Part shown: piece after piece, positions 1-8,152 of the stretch
How positions within the stretch are numbered: position 1 is the first letter of the stretch
How the letters are laid out: each line of letters opens with the position of its first letter
Source: Sphingobacteriales bacterium TSM_CSM
GTDB lineage: Bacteria; Bacteroidota; Bacteroidia; Chitinophagales; UBA2359
Assembly: GCA_002212725.1 (NCBI GenBank)
Contig: MTCR01000115.1
Location: 1-51,425, forward strand
Direction of reading: 5' to 3'
Length of the DNA: 51,425 bases
The notes under the pieces: generated by a model
What the model was told of the DNA's origin: nothing
Databases searched by the model: none
What the model saw: the letters and a program-made list of their open reading frames with translations, nothing else
Program-made: the position numbers and the translations under genes

Positions 1-791
1 AAGTAAAAATACTTCAAAAAAAACTACCACCACCAAGCCAACAGCTAAACCAATAAACCGCAGCTAAACCGGCAACTGCAGCACCTAAGCCGGCCGAAAA
101 ACCCGCTTCGGCAACTCCAACTACCGGCACCGGCAACAGCGAAACAACTACACAAGCAGCACCCCCAACCACCACCGGAGTAATTGTAAAAGACGGGCCG
201 CTTACCAAATATGAACTCTACAGCCAAATAAGAAATTACCTCGAAACCAACGGGCTTAAAAACTGGATTTTGGCCGAGCGTCTGTCTAATTTTATTATTG
301 CCTTTAAAGAACCGGTGGCCATAGTTCCCGAAAAATCGGAAACAACCTACGAGTCGGAGCAAAAAGAACTGGAAGCTCTGTCAAAAGTATATTTACCCAA
401 GCCGTTTGAAATCTCCATCGAGTTTTCGCCTTATGCTACAGAACAACTCCGCATAGCCACCACAACCACCGACAACAGCGCCGAAAAAAAATTGCAGGAA
501 TTAAAGGAGAAATATAACATAAGCGAAATTTTTGAAAACGTTGAAACCAAAGAATATTACGCAGCCACCAACGATGAAAGAAACCGCCTGGCCAACTTTT
601 TAATTGCCAAAACTTTTATTGAGGTTAAAACCCCCGAGGTTAATCTGCCGCAACAGTTTTTGTTTATCCAGAACTTCAGCGTAAATCTTAACTACCCCAA
701 AAATTACTACCTCACCATTCCTAAACAAGCCGGCACAGAAGCAGAACGCATTGTGCAGTTTATTCAAACCGCCATTTTAAGCCATCAATAA
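1..791 (+). CDS. C-terminal part of an unrecognised protein, 5' cut by window edge, apparent frameshift near 50-60
   Basis: I do not recognise this protein. The frame open from 57 to the stop at 789-791 encodes an Ala/Pro/Lys/Thr-rich linker (about 57-180, repeats of the type AKPATAAPKP) followed by a mixed domain of about 200 residues with many Lys, Glu and Tyr. That frame contains no Met codon at all and is closed upstream by TAA at 54-56, so it cannot start on its own with ATG. The adjacent frame (2-64) carries the same kind of linker (TTTTKPTAKP) and stops at 65-67. Dropping one A from the run at 55-57 joins both into one linker. I infer a single gene with a 1-base frameshift, either a sequencing error in a homopolymer or a real mutation. 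The N terminus lies outside the window. A repetitive linker before a globular tail suggests an envelope or periplasmic protein, but no function is assigned. Confidence 0.6.
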
Positions 792-851
792 AAAAACGGC
801 ATGGCGCCGCGCCATTATACCGCTTTGTAAAACCCGATACCCCTGTCATTT

Positions 852-1058
852 ATGGGATTTTTGCTTAAACTAATCATTATCTGCTTAATTGTTTACTGGG
901 TGGTGCGGTGGGCAGCCTCGTTTCTGCTGCCGTTATATCTGGCTGCCAAAAGGGTGCAGCAAAAAAACACCCAAAGCATGGAAAAACCCGCTCAAAACAA
1001 CATGCAAACCCTGCAATACAAAGGCGGAGATTACATAGAATACGAGGAAGTGGAGTAG
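852..1058 (+). CDS. DUF4834 family small membrane protein
   Basis: The 68-residue product has one N-terminal membrane helix (about residues 4-27, FLLKLIIICLIVYWVVRW), a short Lys/Gln-rich linker and an acidic tail ending GGDYIEYEEVE. A short membrane protein ending in an acidic GDYxEYEEV-type tail is the pattern of DUF4834, a family essentially confined to Bacteroidota with no known function. The start is the ATG at 852, 60 bases after the previous stop, so the two could be co-transcribed. A second frame over the same region (908-1261) has no family features and is ignored. Confidence 0.75.
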   Translation: MGFLLKLIIICLIVYWVVRWAASFLLPLYLAAKRVQQKNTQSMEKPAQNNMQTLQYKGGDYIEYEEVE

Positions 1059-1357
1059 TTTTTACAACAAGTAGTACACCGGCAGCAACCCCAAAATTCC
1101 TCCCCGCATTAACTCTCCCAAAAAGCGCTGCCTTCCAAAATTACCCCAAACAACACCTGCTGCTTTTTAGAGCGCCTGCAGCAGGCCCGGCTGCGCCCTG
1201 CCCTGTGCAAAACCAAAGAAACAATGGCAGTTTGTTTAAAATACGTGGTTTTGAACTATAATAGCCAACCTTGTATTATCTTTGCAGAACCGCACACCTT
1301 GCACCCACTTTTACACCAGCCGCATAACCATATTCAGGCACAACTAAACATATTGCC
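1059..1357. other. Intergenic region before the dynamin-like gene
   Basis: No gene is supported in these 299 bases. The last third holds a good Bacteroidota promoter (listed separately) and about 70 bases of probable 5' untranslated leader. No terminator hairpin was seen after the DUF4834 gene. Confidence 0.5.
1250..1284 (+). promoter_or_regulatory. Promoter of the dynamin-like GTPase gene
   Basis: TTTG at 1250-1253 and TATCTTTG at 1277-1284 are separated by 23 bases, close to the Bacteroidota consensus TTTG-N19-TAnnTTTG. Transcription would start near 1291, about 65 bases before the ATG at 1358. Inference from motif match only. Confidence 0.55.
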
Positions 1358-3085
1358 ATGGCCAACATAGTTGATAAAAATTTTGACCACTACATAACCA
1401 TTATTGACGACATTTTTAACGACCTGCAAGTGCTGACCGTTAACCTCAACAATAAAAAAATGTCGGCAACGGTAAGCGATATAAGGGCACGCCTGCACGA
1501 GCCTTTTCTGTTTGTAATAGTGGGCGAGGTAAAAGTAGGAAAAAGCAGTTTTGTAAATGCCCTGCTGCAAACCGAAAAAGAAGTATGCCGCGTAGCACCC
1601 GACCCCTGCACCGATACCATACAACAAATTGTATATGGACCCGAAGAGCAAACCATTTACATTAACGACCACCTGACCAAAATAACCCTGCCCATAGATA
1701 TTTTACAGAAAATTGCCATAGTAGATACACCCGGAACCAATACCGTAGTTACCCACCATACCGAAATTACCGAAAAATTTATACCCGTAAGCGATTTAAT
1801 TGTCTTTGTATTTGAGGCAAAAAACCCCTACCGGCACTCGGCCTGGCAATTTTTAGATTATATTAGCAACGAGTGGCGCAAAAAGGTAATTTTTGTTCTG
1901 CAACAAGCCGACCTTATGGAACCCGATGATTTGGAAATAAACCGCAAGGGGGTAATTCAATATGCCAATAAATACGGCATTACCAACCCGCATGTTTTTT
2001 GCGTATCGGCAAAAAGAGAGCAAAACGGCCTGCCCAACAGCGGTTTCAATGAAGTAAGAGCGTATATTCTTTCTACCATTACCGGCAAAAACAACCTGCG
2101 CCTTAAAATACAAAGTCTGCTAAGTACCTCTAAAAATGTAATGAACAACATGGAAGAGGGCATTAACACCACCCGGCAGCAATTGGAAGCCGATAATGAA
2201 TTTAGAAATAAGGTAAATTTACTTTTAGACAACGCCGAGGTGAAAACCGATAACCAGGTAGGCAACCTTATAGACCTGCTCATGAAAGAGTATGACAAGG
2301 TTACCGGCGACATACAGCGAGAATTTGAAGAAGGTTTGAGCATTTTTACCCTGCTCCGGAAATCTTTCCTGTCTATTTTTAATGAAAAAGAAAGCCTTAA
2401 AGAGTGGATTAAAGAGTTGGTTAAAAAACTGGAGTACGCCCTTAAACCTGCCCTGGAGCGCCGTATGCGCGAAGGCGTACTGAATATTGCCGACAGTGTG
2501 CGCCAAATGGCCGAAATCATTGATGCCGAAATTCGAAAAAACAAGGCCGCCATAAAAAGCAACAACGAAGTGTTTACCGATATTGCCAACAAACGGCAGG
2601 ATAAATTAGAAAAACTGCACGCCAATATTGAAGAAATTATTACCGATACCGAAGAATACGTAAGTAACGATATGTTTCAAAAAAGCGCGGCACTGGTGCC
2701 CAACCTGGCCACCGGTGGCAGTATTGCAGTAATTGGTGTTATTTTAATGACCGTTACCCACGGCGCCGTGTTTGATGTTACCGGGGGCATACTTTCGGCA
2801 GTGGGGCTGCTGGGAGCCGGTGTGGTAACCCTAACCCAGCGAAGTAAAATTATAAACGAGTTTTCGGCCGAAATTCATAAGGGCAGAGTAAAACTGCAGG
2901 AACAGGTAAAAGACAAACTCGATACCTATGTTAATGAAATAAGAACCAAAATTGACAACAATTTTTTGGAGTTTGATGCTTTTGTAAATAGCCAGCAAAG
3001 CAAATTTACCGAATTGCAAGACCAGTACACCACTATTAAGGGCAAGTTTTTTAAGGTGCAAAAAGAACTCGACCTTAACCCCTAA
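1358..3085 (+). CDS. Dynamin-family GTPase (bacterial dynamin-like protein)
   Basis: A 575-residue large GTPase. The P-loop is GEVKVGKS (residues 56-63), G3 is DTPG (123-126), and the G4 position reads QQAD (182-185), a weak version of the usual NKxD/TKxD. After the G domain comes a long helical region (about 245-440), then a pair of hydrophobic segments (about 445-491, Gly/Val/Ile-rich) and a final coiled-coil helix (500-575). This layout (G domain, helical stalk, membrane paddle, returning helix) is that of bacterial dynamin-like proteins, which bind and remodel membranes on GTP hydrolysis; the substrate membrane here is unknown. Many bacterial members occur as adjacent pairs; this one is alone. 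It has its own promoter and is convergent with the CNNM gene, with only 19 bases between the stops. Confidence 0.85.
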   Translation: MANIVDKNFDHYITIIDDIFNDLQVLTVNLNNKKMSATVSDIRARLHEPFLFVIVGEVKVGKSSFVNALLQTEKEVCRVAPDPCTDTIQQIVYGPEEQTIYINDHLTKITLPIDILQKIAIVDTPGTNTVVTHHTEITEKFIPVSDLIVFVFEAKNPYRHSAWQFLDYISNEWRKKVIFVLQQADLMEPDDLEINRKGVIQYANKYGITNPHVFCVSAKREQNGLPNSGFNEVRAYILSTITGKNNLRLKIQSLLSTSKNVMNNMEEGINTTRQQLEADNEFRNKVNLLLDNAEVKTDNQVGNLIDLLMKEYDKVTGDIQREFEEGLSIFTLLRKSFLSIFNEKESLKEWIKELVKKLEYALKPALERRMREGVLNIADSVRQMAEIIDAEIRKNKAAIKSNNEVFTDIANKRQDKLEKLHANIEEIITDTEEYVSNDMFQKSAALVPNLATGGSIAVIGVILMTVTHGAVFDVTGGILSAVGLLGAGVVTLTQRSKIINEFSAEIHKGRVKLQEQVKDKLDTYVNEIRTKIDNNFLEFDAFVNSQQSKFTELQDQYTTIKGKFFKVQKELDLNP

Positions 3086-3104
3086 AACAACCGGGGGCAA
3101 TTGC

Positions 3105-4355
3105 CTACTCTTCCGTTACTTTCATTTTTACCGATTTTACGGTAGTGTTGCTAACTTCGGTAATGGTAAAGGCATAGTCGTCAATATAAATTACCTCTCC
3201 GGCATCGGGTATGTCTTCGTGCCGGGTTATAATATAGCCCGAAAGGGTTTCGTAATCACCTTCGGGTAAATTTAACTGGTATTTTTCGTTCAGGTAGTCA
3301 ATTTCAAGTCTTGCCGAAAACTCATACTCTCCGGTTTCGGGGTTATATTTTTCTACAAATTCGTCGTCGTCATACTCGTCTTGTATTTCGCCAAAAATTT
3401 CTTCCATAATATCTTCCAGCGTAACAATGCCTGCCGTTCCGCCAAACTCATCTTTTACCCAGGCAATGCTTTTGTTTTCTTTAATAAACACATTCAGCAG
3501 GTCGGTTGCCGGCATTGCTTCGGGTACGGTAATAATTGGCCAAATTTTGCGGGTATTTTTCAGTATATCCTGATGGTGAATGTAGCCGGCTACTTCGTCA
3601 ATACTGTTTTTGTAAACAATGAGTTTAGAGTGTTTGGTTTCAATAAAGGTTTGAATAATATCTTCCATGCTGTCGTCCTGGTCAATGGCGGCTATCTCAA
3701 GGCGCGGCACCATACACTCGCGCACTTTTACCTTTGGTAATTCCAAAGCCCGTTCAAAAAGCATGGCATCTACTTTTTTTCTTTCATCGGGGTTTTGGTC
3801 GCTCATGCGCACATAATGTTGCAGGTCTATGCGGCTAAGGGTTGGCTGGGGTACTTTGTGGTAGTCAATGCCAAAGAAAACCTTCAGCAGGTTATCAGAA
3901 ACCCAAACGGTAAACCTAACAAACGGAAACAAAAGCAGGTAAATGGCCATAAAGGGCAGCGCCAATACATTGAGTATGCCGTTGGGGTTAATGCGAAACA
4001 GGTTTTTGGGAGCAAATTCGCCCACTATTAAAATAACAACGGTAGAAACCAGAGTGGTAACTAAAATTTGGAGCGCTTCCGATGTGCCAATGATTTGGGC
4101 CAGCGGTTCGTTAAGAAGCCGGTCGAATTGTGTGCCGTAAATAACCAGCATAACCGTGTTGCCAATAAGCGTAGTACCTAAAAACTGGGTGGGGTTGCCA
4201 AAAAAAACCGATAGCGCCCTGGCGGTAACGCCGCCTTTTTGCTTCTGAATTTCGAGTTGTATTTTGTTGGCGGTTACAAACGCAAGTTCAATGCCCGAAA
4301 AAAGAGCAGACCCTAAAATGGCCAGTAGTAAAAGTGTAAAAGAGGTGGTTACCAT
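3105..4355 (-). CDS. CNNM/CorC-HlyC family membrane protein (DUF21, CBS pair, CorC_HlyC domain)
   Basis: A 416-residue protein. The N-terminal DUF21/CNNM domain (about 1-190) has several membrane helices and starts with the typical SGIELAFVTANKIQLE stretch. A CBS pair follows (about 205-330: MVPRLEIAAID, then GTAGIVTLEDIMEEIFGEI, the family signature), and a C-terminal CorC_HlyC domain (about 340-416). Members are linked to Mg/Co efflux or resistance and often annotated as hemolysin; gliding protein GldE is a related Bacteroidota paralog, but nothing nearby supports calling this gldE. The ATG at 4355 starts directly with the membrane domain. A TAAATTTG element on the minus strand at 4414-4421 is a possible promoter. 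The two upstream minus-strand lipoprotein genes end 237 bases away. Confidence 0.85.
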   Translation of the reverse strand: MVTTSFTLLLLAILGSALFSGIELAFVTANKIQLEIQKQKGGVTARALSVFFGNPTQFLGTTLIGNTVMLVIYGTQFDRLLNEPLAQIIGTSEALQILVTTLVSTVVILIVGEFAPKNLFRINPNGILNVLALPFMAIYLLLFPFVRFTVWVSDNLLKVFFGIDYHKVPQPTLSRIDLQHYVRMSDQNPDERKKVDAMLFERALELPKVKVRECMVPRLEIAAIDQDDSMEDIIQTFIETKHSKLIVYKNSIDEVAGYIHHQDILKNTRKIWPIITVPEAMPATDLLNVFIKENKSIAWVKDEFGGTAGIVTLEDIMEEIFGEIQDEYDDDEFVEKYNPETGEYEFSARLEIDYLNEKYQLNLPEGDYETLSGYIITRHEDIPDAGEVIYIDDYAFTITEVSNTTVKSVKMKVTEE

Positions 4356-4591
4356 GTAATTACAAAAACAGGGGGTTGGGGTGGTTTTACCGGCTTTTTA
4401 TTAAACGCCGGTGCAAATTTATACAAAACCGGCAGCAAAAAAAAGTTATATGCAGGCTAAAGCCGCAAAACACACCGGTTTATTGCAAAAATACTACACC
4501 CCGCAAAACAAACCGTACCTTATTTATAAAGGAAAGCACAGTTTGCCGGCGGGGTGCGGTAAATAAAAAAACGGTATATGGAGGGGCAATG

Positions 4592-5071
4592 TTACTTTTT
4601 GTCATCCACTTTGGTGGCGTTGCCCCTTACGTTTTTCATGCGTTCTTTAGTTTGTTCGGGAGTTTGGTTGGTAATGGTTTTAGTTTCGGTTTTAACCGCA
4701 GCATTACCGCGCACGTCCTGCATTTTTTCTTCGGTAGTTTTGGGTTTGGGGGCAGGTGCGGGCGCCGGTTTGGGTGCCGGGGCAGGTTTGGGTTTGGGTT
4801 TGGTGTTGGCAGATGGTTTTGCAGCGCCGGCTTTGGCATTGGCAGCAGCCAATACAATAGAGTCGGCCTTTGCGGCAATGGCGCTTTCTACCTGGGCATT
4901 ACAGGCGCTGCTAAGGTCGGCGCGCAAGGTGGTAAGCCCTTCGTTTACCATTTTGTCAATTTCCTGCTGTTGTTGTGCTTTCATTTCTTCCATTTTGGCG
5001 GCATTGTTGCAGGAAGTGGCAAAAGCAAGTGCCAATACGGCTACTATAAAGAACAAAATTTGCTTTTTCAT
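4592..5071 (-). CDS. Small lipoprotein with Pro/Ala/Lys linker and VRGNA repeats
   Basis: A 159-residue predicted lipoprotein: the signal peptide starts MKKQILFFIVAVLALAF and ends in a lipobox-like ATSC at about residue 21. The mature part has a Gln/Glu-rich helix, a segment around two Cys and the motif AAKADSI, then a Pro/Ala/Lys linker (KPKPAPAPKPAP type, about 90-115). Two copies of a short motif follow in the tail, EKMQDVRGNA and ERMKNVRGNA. The helical part resembles the gene immediately upstream (5129-5386), so the two look like tandem paralogs. The linker could let the tail cross peptidoglycan. No known family is recognised and the role is unknown. Confidence 0.7.
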   Translation of the reverse strand: MKKQILFFIVAVLALAFATSCNNAAKMEEMKAQQQQEIDKMVNEGLTTLRADLSSACNAQVESAIAAKADSIVLAAANAKAGAAKPSANTKPKPKPAPAPKPAPAPAPKPKTTEEKMQDVRGNAAVKTETKTITNQTPEQTKERMKNVRGNATKVDDKK

Positions 5072-5128
5072 TTTATGCGTTTAATTTTTTAAGTTTTAAA
5101 AATGCGGGTAAAAATAAATGGTGCCGGA

Positions 5129-5386
5129 TTACTTTTTGGCTTCTTCGGTTTTTTGCGCTTCCAATTTTACTTTGGCAAGGGAATCGGCTTTGGCAGCCAC
5201 TTCGGTTTGCATTCGTTGCTGGCAGGCGGCATTGGCAGAGTCTCTAATGGCAGCCGATTGTGCCTGCAAAATAGAGTCGGCTTTCATTTTCAATTGCGCA
5301 GGGTCTAAACTTACACCGGTGTCTTTACACGAGCCTAACAAGGCAACGGCAAAAAGAAGCACTACTGCTGTTTTAATTTTTTTCAT
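5129..5386 (-). CDS. Small lipoprotein, paralog of its downstream neighbour
   Basis: An 85-residue predicted lipoprotein: MKKIKTAVVLLFAVALLGSC gives a clean signal peptide with lipobox LLGSC, Cys at about residue 20. The mature part is one Ala/Lys/Gln-rich helix containing AAKADSL and a Cys in NAACQQR, matching the helical part of the 4592-5071 protein (SACNAQ, AAKADSI). It lacks the Pro-rich linker and the VRGNA repeats. The genes are 57 bases apart and probably form an operon. A TATTTTTG element on the minus strand at 5442-5449 is a candidate -7 box. Function unknown. Confidence 0.7.
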   Translation of the reverse strand: MKKIKTAVVLLFAVALLGSCKDTGVSLDPAQLKMKADSILQAQSAAIRDSANAACQQRMQTEVAAKADSLAKVKLEAQKTEEAKK

Positions 5387-5873
5387 GTTCAGAAAATTGG
5401 TTTTTTAAATGAGAAAAATGAAGTTTGGTTAATTTCTACGTCAAAAATAGGCAATTTTACACAGCCGGCTTTTGTAAAAGTAAAATTGTTGCTAAAGCTG
5501 GCTTGCTTTTTGATGAATACTGATGGCGTTCATTGCTTAAAGATGCTAAAAGGAGGGTAAATGGTGTCCCGAATAATTTTTTTCTAAAGAAAAACAAGGC
5601 AAAGTATAGCAAAAATAGTGACAGAAAAATAATTTTGCAGTCTAACTCTTAACAAATATACCCTTTTTTCTTAGCTTTGCAACTGAATTTGGGGTCTGCT
5701 AAAGAAACTTTGCAAAATTTGTCGTAAAAAAACGGCGAATTTGTTTGTTTATTAGGGAGGGCAACATATATTTGCGTGTTATCTCGTTTTTTGTGTTTAT
5801 CTTGCGCCCCAAATCAAAGACAAGTTCACTTGAATCAGAAAATCATAAATATAACGGATTAAAACTACACCTT
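5387..5873. other. Divergent intergenic region between lipoproteins and OmpA gene
   Basis: A 487-base AT-rich region between divergent genes. It holds a candidate -7 box for the minus-strand lipoproteins (5442-5449) and one for ompA (TAGCTTTG at 5672-5679). The ompA frame stays open back to a TTG at 5745, but the stretch 5745-5873 does not look like protein, so I treat it as leader. No RNA gene was recognised. Confidence 0.45.
5672..5679 (+). promoter_or_regulatory. Candidate -7 box (TAGCTTTG) upstream of the OmpA-family gene
   Basis: TAGCTTTG matches the Bacteroidota -7 consensus TAnnTTTG. No TTTG lies at the right distance upstream, so this is a half-match only. If used, transcription starts near 5686 and the leader is about 190 bases. 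Confidence 0.3.
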
Positions 5874-7811
5874 ATGATGTTAGGTAAGAAACACTGGCTT
5901 CTTGCTTTCTTCCTTGTGATGGCAACCTCGTTTGCCCTGTTCGCTCAGGAAGAAGGTGAAACAAAAACCGAAGAAGAAGAAAATGCCACCGATGACGGTT
6001 ACCCGTATCCGGCTTTTCGAAGTGAAGAGTACAAAGACTTTGTTCCTAAAAAACGACAAGACCAACAGGACAAGTTTTTGGACAGAAAGTACAACTACCC
6101 CGCCCGCCCGCGCGACAAATGGGAAATTGGCCTGGATGCCGGCTTACTCATGGTAAGCGGCGATATTCATACCGGTTTTACCGATTGGAAAGCAGGCGAC
6201 AAGTTTCATACGAAACTTGGTTTCGGAGGGCACATCCGCCGTTCATTCGGTTATGTTTTCTCACTGCGAGGTAACTTTATGATGGGTTCTACCTGGGGCA
6301 GAAACTGGCAGGCCGCCCAAGGCTGGTCTTTCAGTTCTATTGACCCCACCTACCATCCCAATGGCGCCTTAGCCGGCAATGAAGACCTCTATGGTGAGTT
6401 CAACGACGACCCCACCCCCAACTACATTGACCCCAACACCAACACCGGGCGCAATGTATTCTACAACTACAAAACCAATATTCGCGAGTTGAGCATTTCG
6501 GGTGTATTTAACATTCACAACATCCGCTTCCACAAACGCGAAACCAAAGTTAGCCTTTACGGGCTTGCCGGTATTGGCGGCGTAGCTTACCGCACCTTTA
6601 TGGACCAGTTAGACGCAAATGGCAATACTTATGCCGAACGTTACGACGCTATTGTTAACTCCGATATTTATACCGGACGTTACAGGGATATGCGCAAAGA
6701 CGTACTTGCCGAACTGGATAACGTAGTTGACGGCGAGTTTGAATCGCAGGCAGAACGTCATTTCGACGATTATGTTCCCAAATTCCTTGGCGATAACTAC
6801 TCCTACAAACCCACCGCTCATGCCGGTGCAGGTTTGGCATTTAAATTGGGCCGCACCGTTAACCTGTCTCTCGAAAGCCGCGTTACCTACACCAACGACG
6901 ACTTGCTCGATGGCCAACGCTGGCAGGAATGGGGCGCTTTAACCCGCGACTATGACACCTACGTATTTACCGGTTTAGGACTTAACTTCAACATTGGCGG
7001 TAAAAACTCGGTTGAGCCGCTGTGGTGGATGAACCCCTTAGACTATACCTACGAAGAATTGGCAGAACCCCCCTGCTGCGAAGATTTAAAACTACCCGAT
7101 TTGAACGACGACGACAAAGACGGCGTACCCAATGCATGGGATGAAGAACCCGATTCTCGCGAAAACTGCCCCGTTGATACCCGTGGACGTATGCTTGACA
7201 GCGACCGCGACGGTGTATTGGATTGCGACGACCGCGAACCCCACACCCGTTACGATGCTATTGACCGCGTTGACCAATACGGCGTAGCTCCCAAAGACAA
7301 AATTAAATGCGATGACATTGACGGCTTCTGCGACTGTGTTAAAAAATGCGCCCCGCCGCCAATCGTAAAAGCTGACCCCTGCGCTAACCCGCTGTTGCCC
7401 AGCATCCTGTTCGATTTGAATAAATACTCCATCAAACCCGAATTTGATGCGCAACTGGCAGAGGTAGCCCGCTTCCTGCGCGATTGCCCCAATACCACCC
7501 TCTGTGTTATCGGGCATACCGATGTAAGGTCTTCTAACCCCTACAACGATGTATTGTCTTACAAACGCGCCAAAGAAGTAATTGAAAAATTGGTTAAAGA
7601 CTATGGCATTGCCCGCACCCGTTTGGTGCTGCAATACCGCGGCGAAGTTGAACCGGTAGTTGCCGGACTGTCAGATTCGCCCGTTCGCAAAGCCATTGAT
7701 GCCGACCATGCACTGAACCGCCGTGTTGAGTTCCGCGTATGTCCGCCCCAGGCAGATATGCCCAAACCCAACGGGCCCGCAGATGCAGGCAGCCGCAAAC
7801 CAAAACCGTAA
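5874..7811 (+). CDS. OmpA-family outer-membrane protein with thrombospondin type 3 repeats
   Basis: Starting at the ATG pair 5874/5877, about 645 residues. A signal peptide (LLAFFLVMATSFALFAQ) leads into an acidic segment and then a region rich in aromatic, alternating residues, consistent with a beta-barrel (about 60-400). Next come calcium-binding thrombospondin type 3 repeats (about 410-470: DLNDDDKDGVPNAWD, DSDRDGVLDCDD) and a C-terminal OmpA peptidoglycan-binding domain (ILFDLNKYSIKPEF ... GHTDVRSS ... NRRVEFRV). The protein should tie the outer membrane to the cell wall. I prefer 5874 over the in-frame TTG at 5745 because the signal peptide sits right after it. Monocistronic: a strong terminator follows at 7851. 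Confidence 0.85.
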   Translation: MMLGKKHWLLAFFLVMATSFALFAQEEGETKTEEEENATDDGYPYPAFRSEEYKDFVPKKRQDQQDKFLDRKYNYPARPRDKWEIGLDAGLLMVSGDIHTGFTDWKAGDKFHTKLGFGGHIRRSFGYVFSLRGNFMMGSTWGRNWQAAQGWSFSSIDPTYHPNGALAGNEDLYGEFNDDPTPNYIDPNTNTGRNVFYNYKTNIRELSISGVFNIHNIRFHKRETKVSLYGLAGIGGVAYRTFMDQLDANGNTYAERYDAIVNSDIYTGRYRDMRKDVLAELDNVVDGEFESQAERHFDDYVPKFLGDNYSYKPTAHAGAGLAFKLGRTVNLSLESRVTYTNDDLLDGQRWQEWGALTRDYDTYVFTGLGLNFNIGGKNSVEPLWWMNPLDYTYEELAEPPCCEDLKLPDLNDDDKDGVPNAWDEEPDSRENCPVDTRGRMLDSDRDGVLDCDDREPHTRYDAIDRVDQYGVAPKDKIKCDDIDGFCDCVKKCAPPPIVKADPCANPLLPSILFDLNKYSIKPEFDAQLAEVARFLRDCPNTTLCVIGHTDVRSSNPYNDVLSYKRAKEVIEKLVKDYGIARTRLVLQYRGEVEPVVAGLSDSPVRKAIDADHALNRRVEFRVCPPQADMPKPNGPADAGSRKPKP

Positions 7812-7850
7812 ACCGGCATCCTGCTTCCCAGGATTGCTTTTATAACCAAA

Positions 7851-7886
7851 GCCCCCGGCGCTCTTGCAACCGGGGGCTTTTCCTTT
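7851..7886 (+). terminator. Intrinsic terminator after the OmpA-family gene
   Basis: A perfect 8-bp GC stem, GCCCCCGG (7851-7858) with CCGGGGGC (7870-7877), an 11-base loop, followed directly by TTTTCCTTTTT. The flanking AA/TT extends the stem. It is 40 bases after the stop of the OmpA-family gene. Confidence 0.85.
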
Positions 7887-8152
7887 TTCTATGTTTGTAA
7901 CTACTATCAGCCATTTCGGGTTTTTAAATAGCTAATTATCCGTTGAACCACTTTAAAATGTATGCTGTTTGCAAAATCTGGAGTAAATTTGCCGGTCTGC
8001 ACCCGTTTTATGCCACAACAACATGTTGGTAAACTATCGGGGCTACAACTGCTTTAGCATTCAAACCCTGTCAATACTCCTGCTCCTGTCTATAATTTTT
8101 AGCACCCTATACACCTTACTGTTTCGCGCTTTATTATTTAATATAACTGCCA
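7887..8152. other. Intergenic region and leader of the purine nucleoside phosphorylase gene
   Basis: This holds a TAAATTTG -7-like box at 7984-7991; TTTG at 7968-7971 lies only 12 bases before it, too close for a full consensus promoter. A hydrophobic 77-residue frame at 8023-8256 runs into the next gene and is not supported as real. Confidence 0.35.

Noticed and set aside
908..1261. 117-residue frame overlapping the DUF4834 gene
   Set aside because: Out of frame with the recognised DUF4834 protein; low-complexity Pro/Ala content typical of a shadow frame.
3094..3104. Short palindrome GGCAATTGCC between the dynamin and CNNM genes
   Set aside because: Ten bases without a loop cannot form a stable hairpin; not called a terminator.
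4376..5092. 238-residue plus-strand frame rich in Gly and Phe
   Set aside because: It is the antisense shadow of the Pro/Ala/Lys-rich lipoprotein; composition mirrors that repeat.
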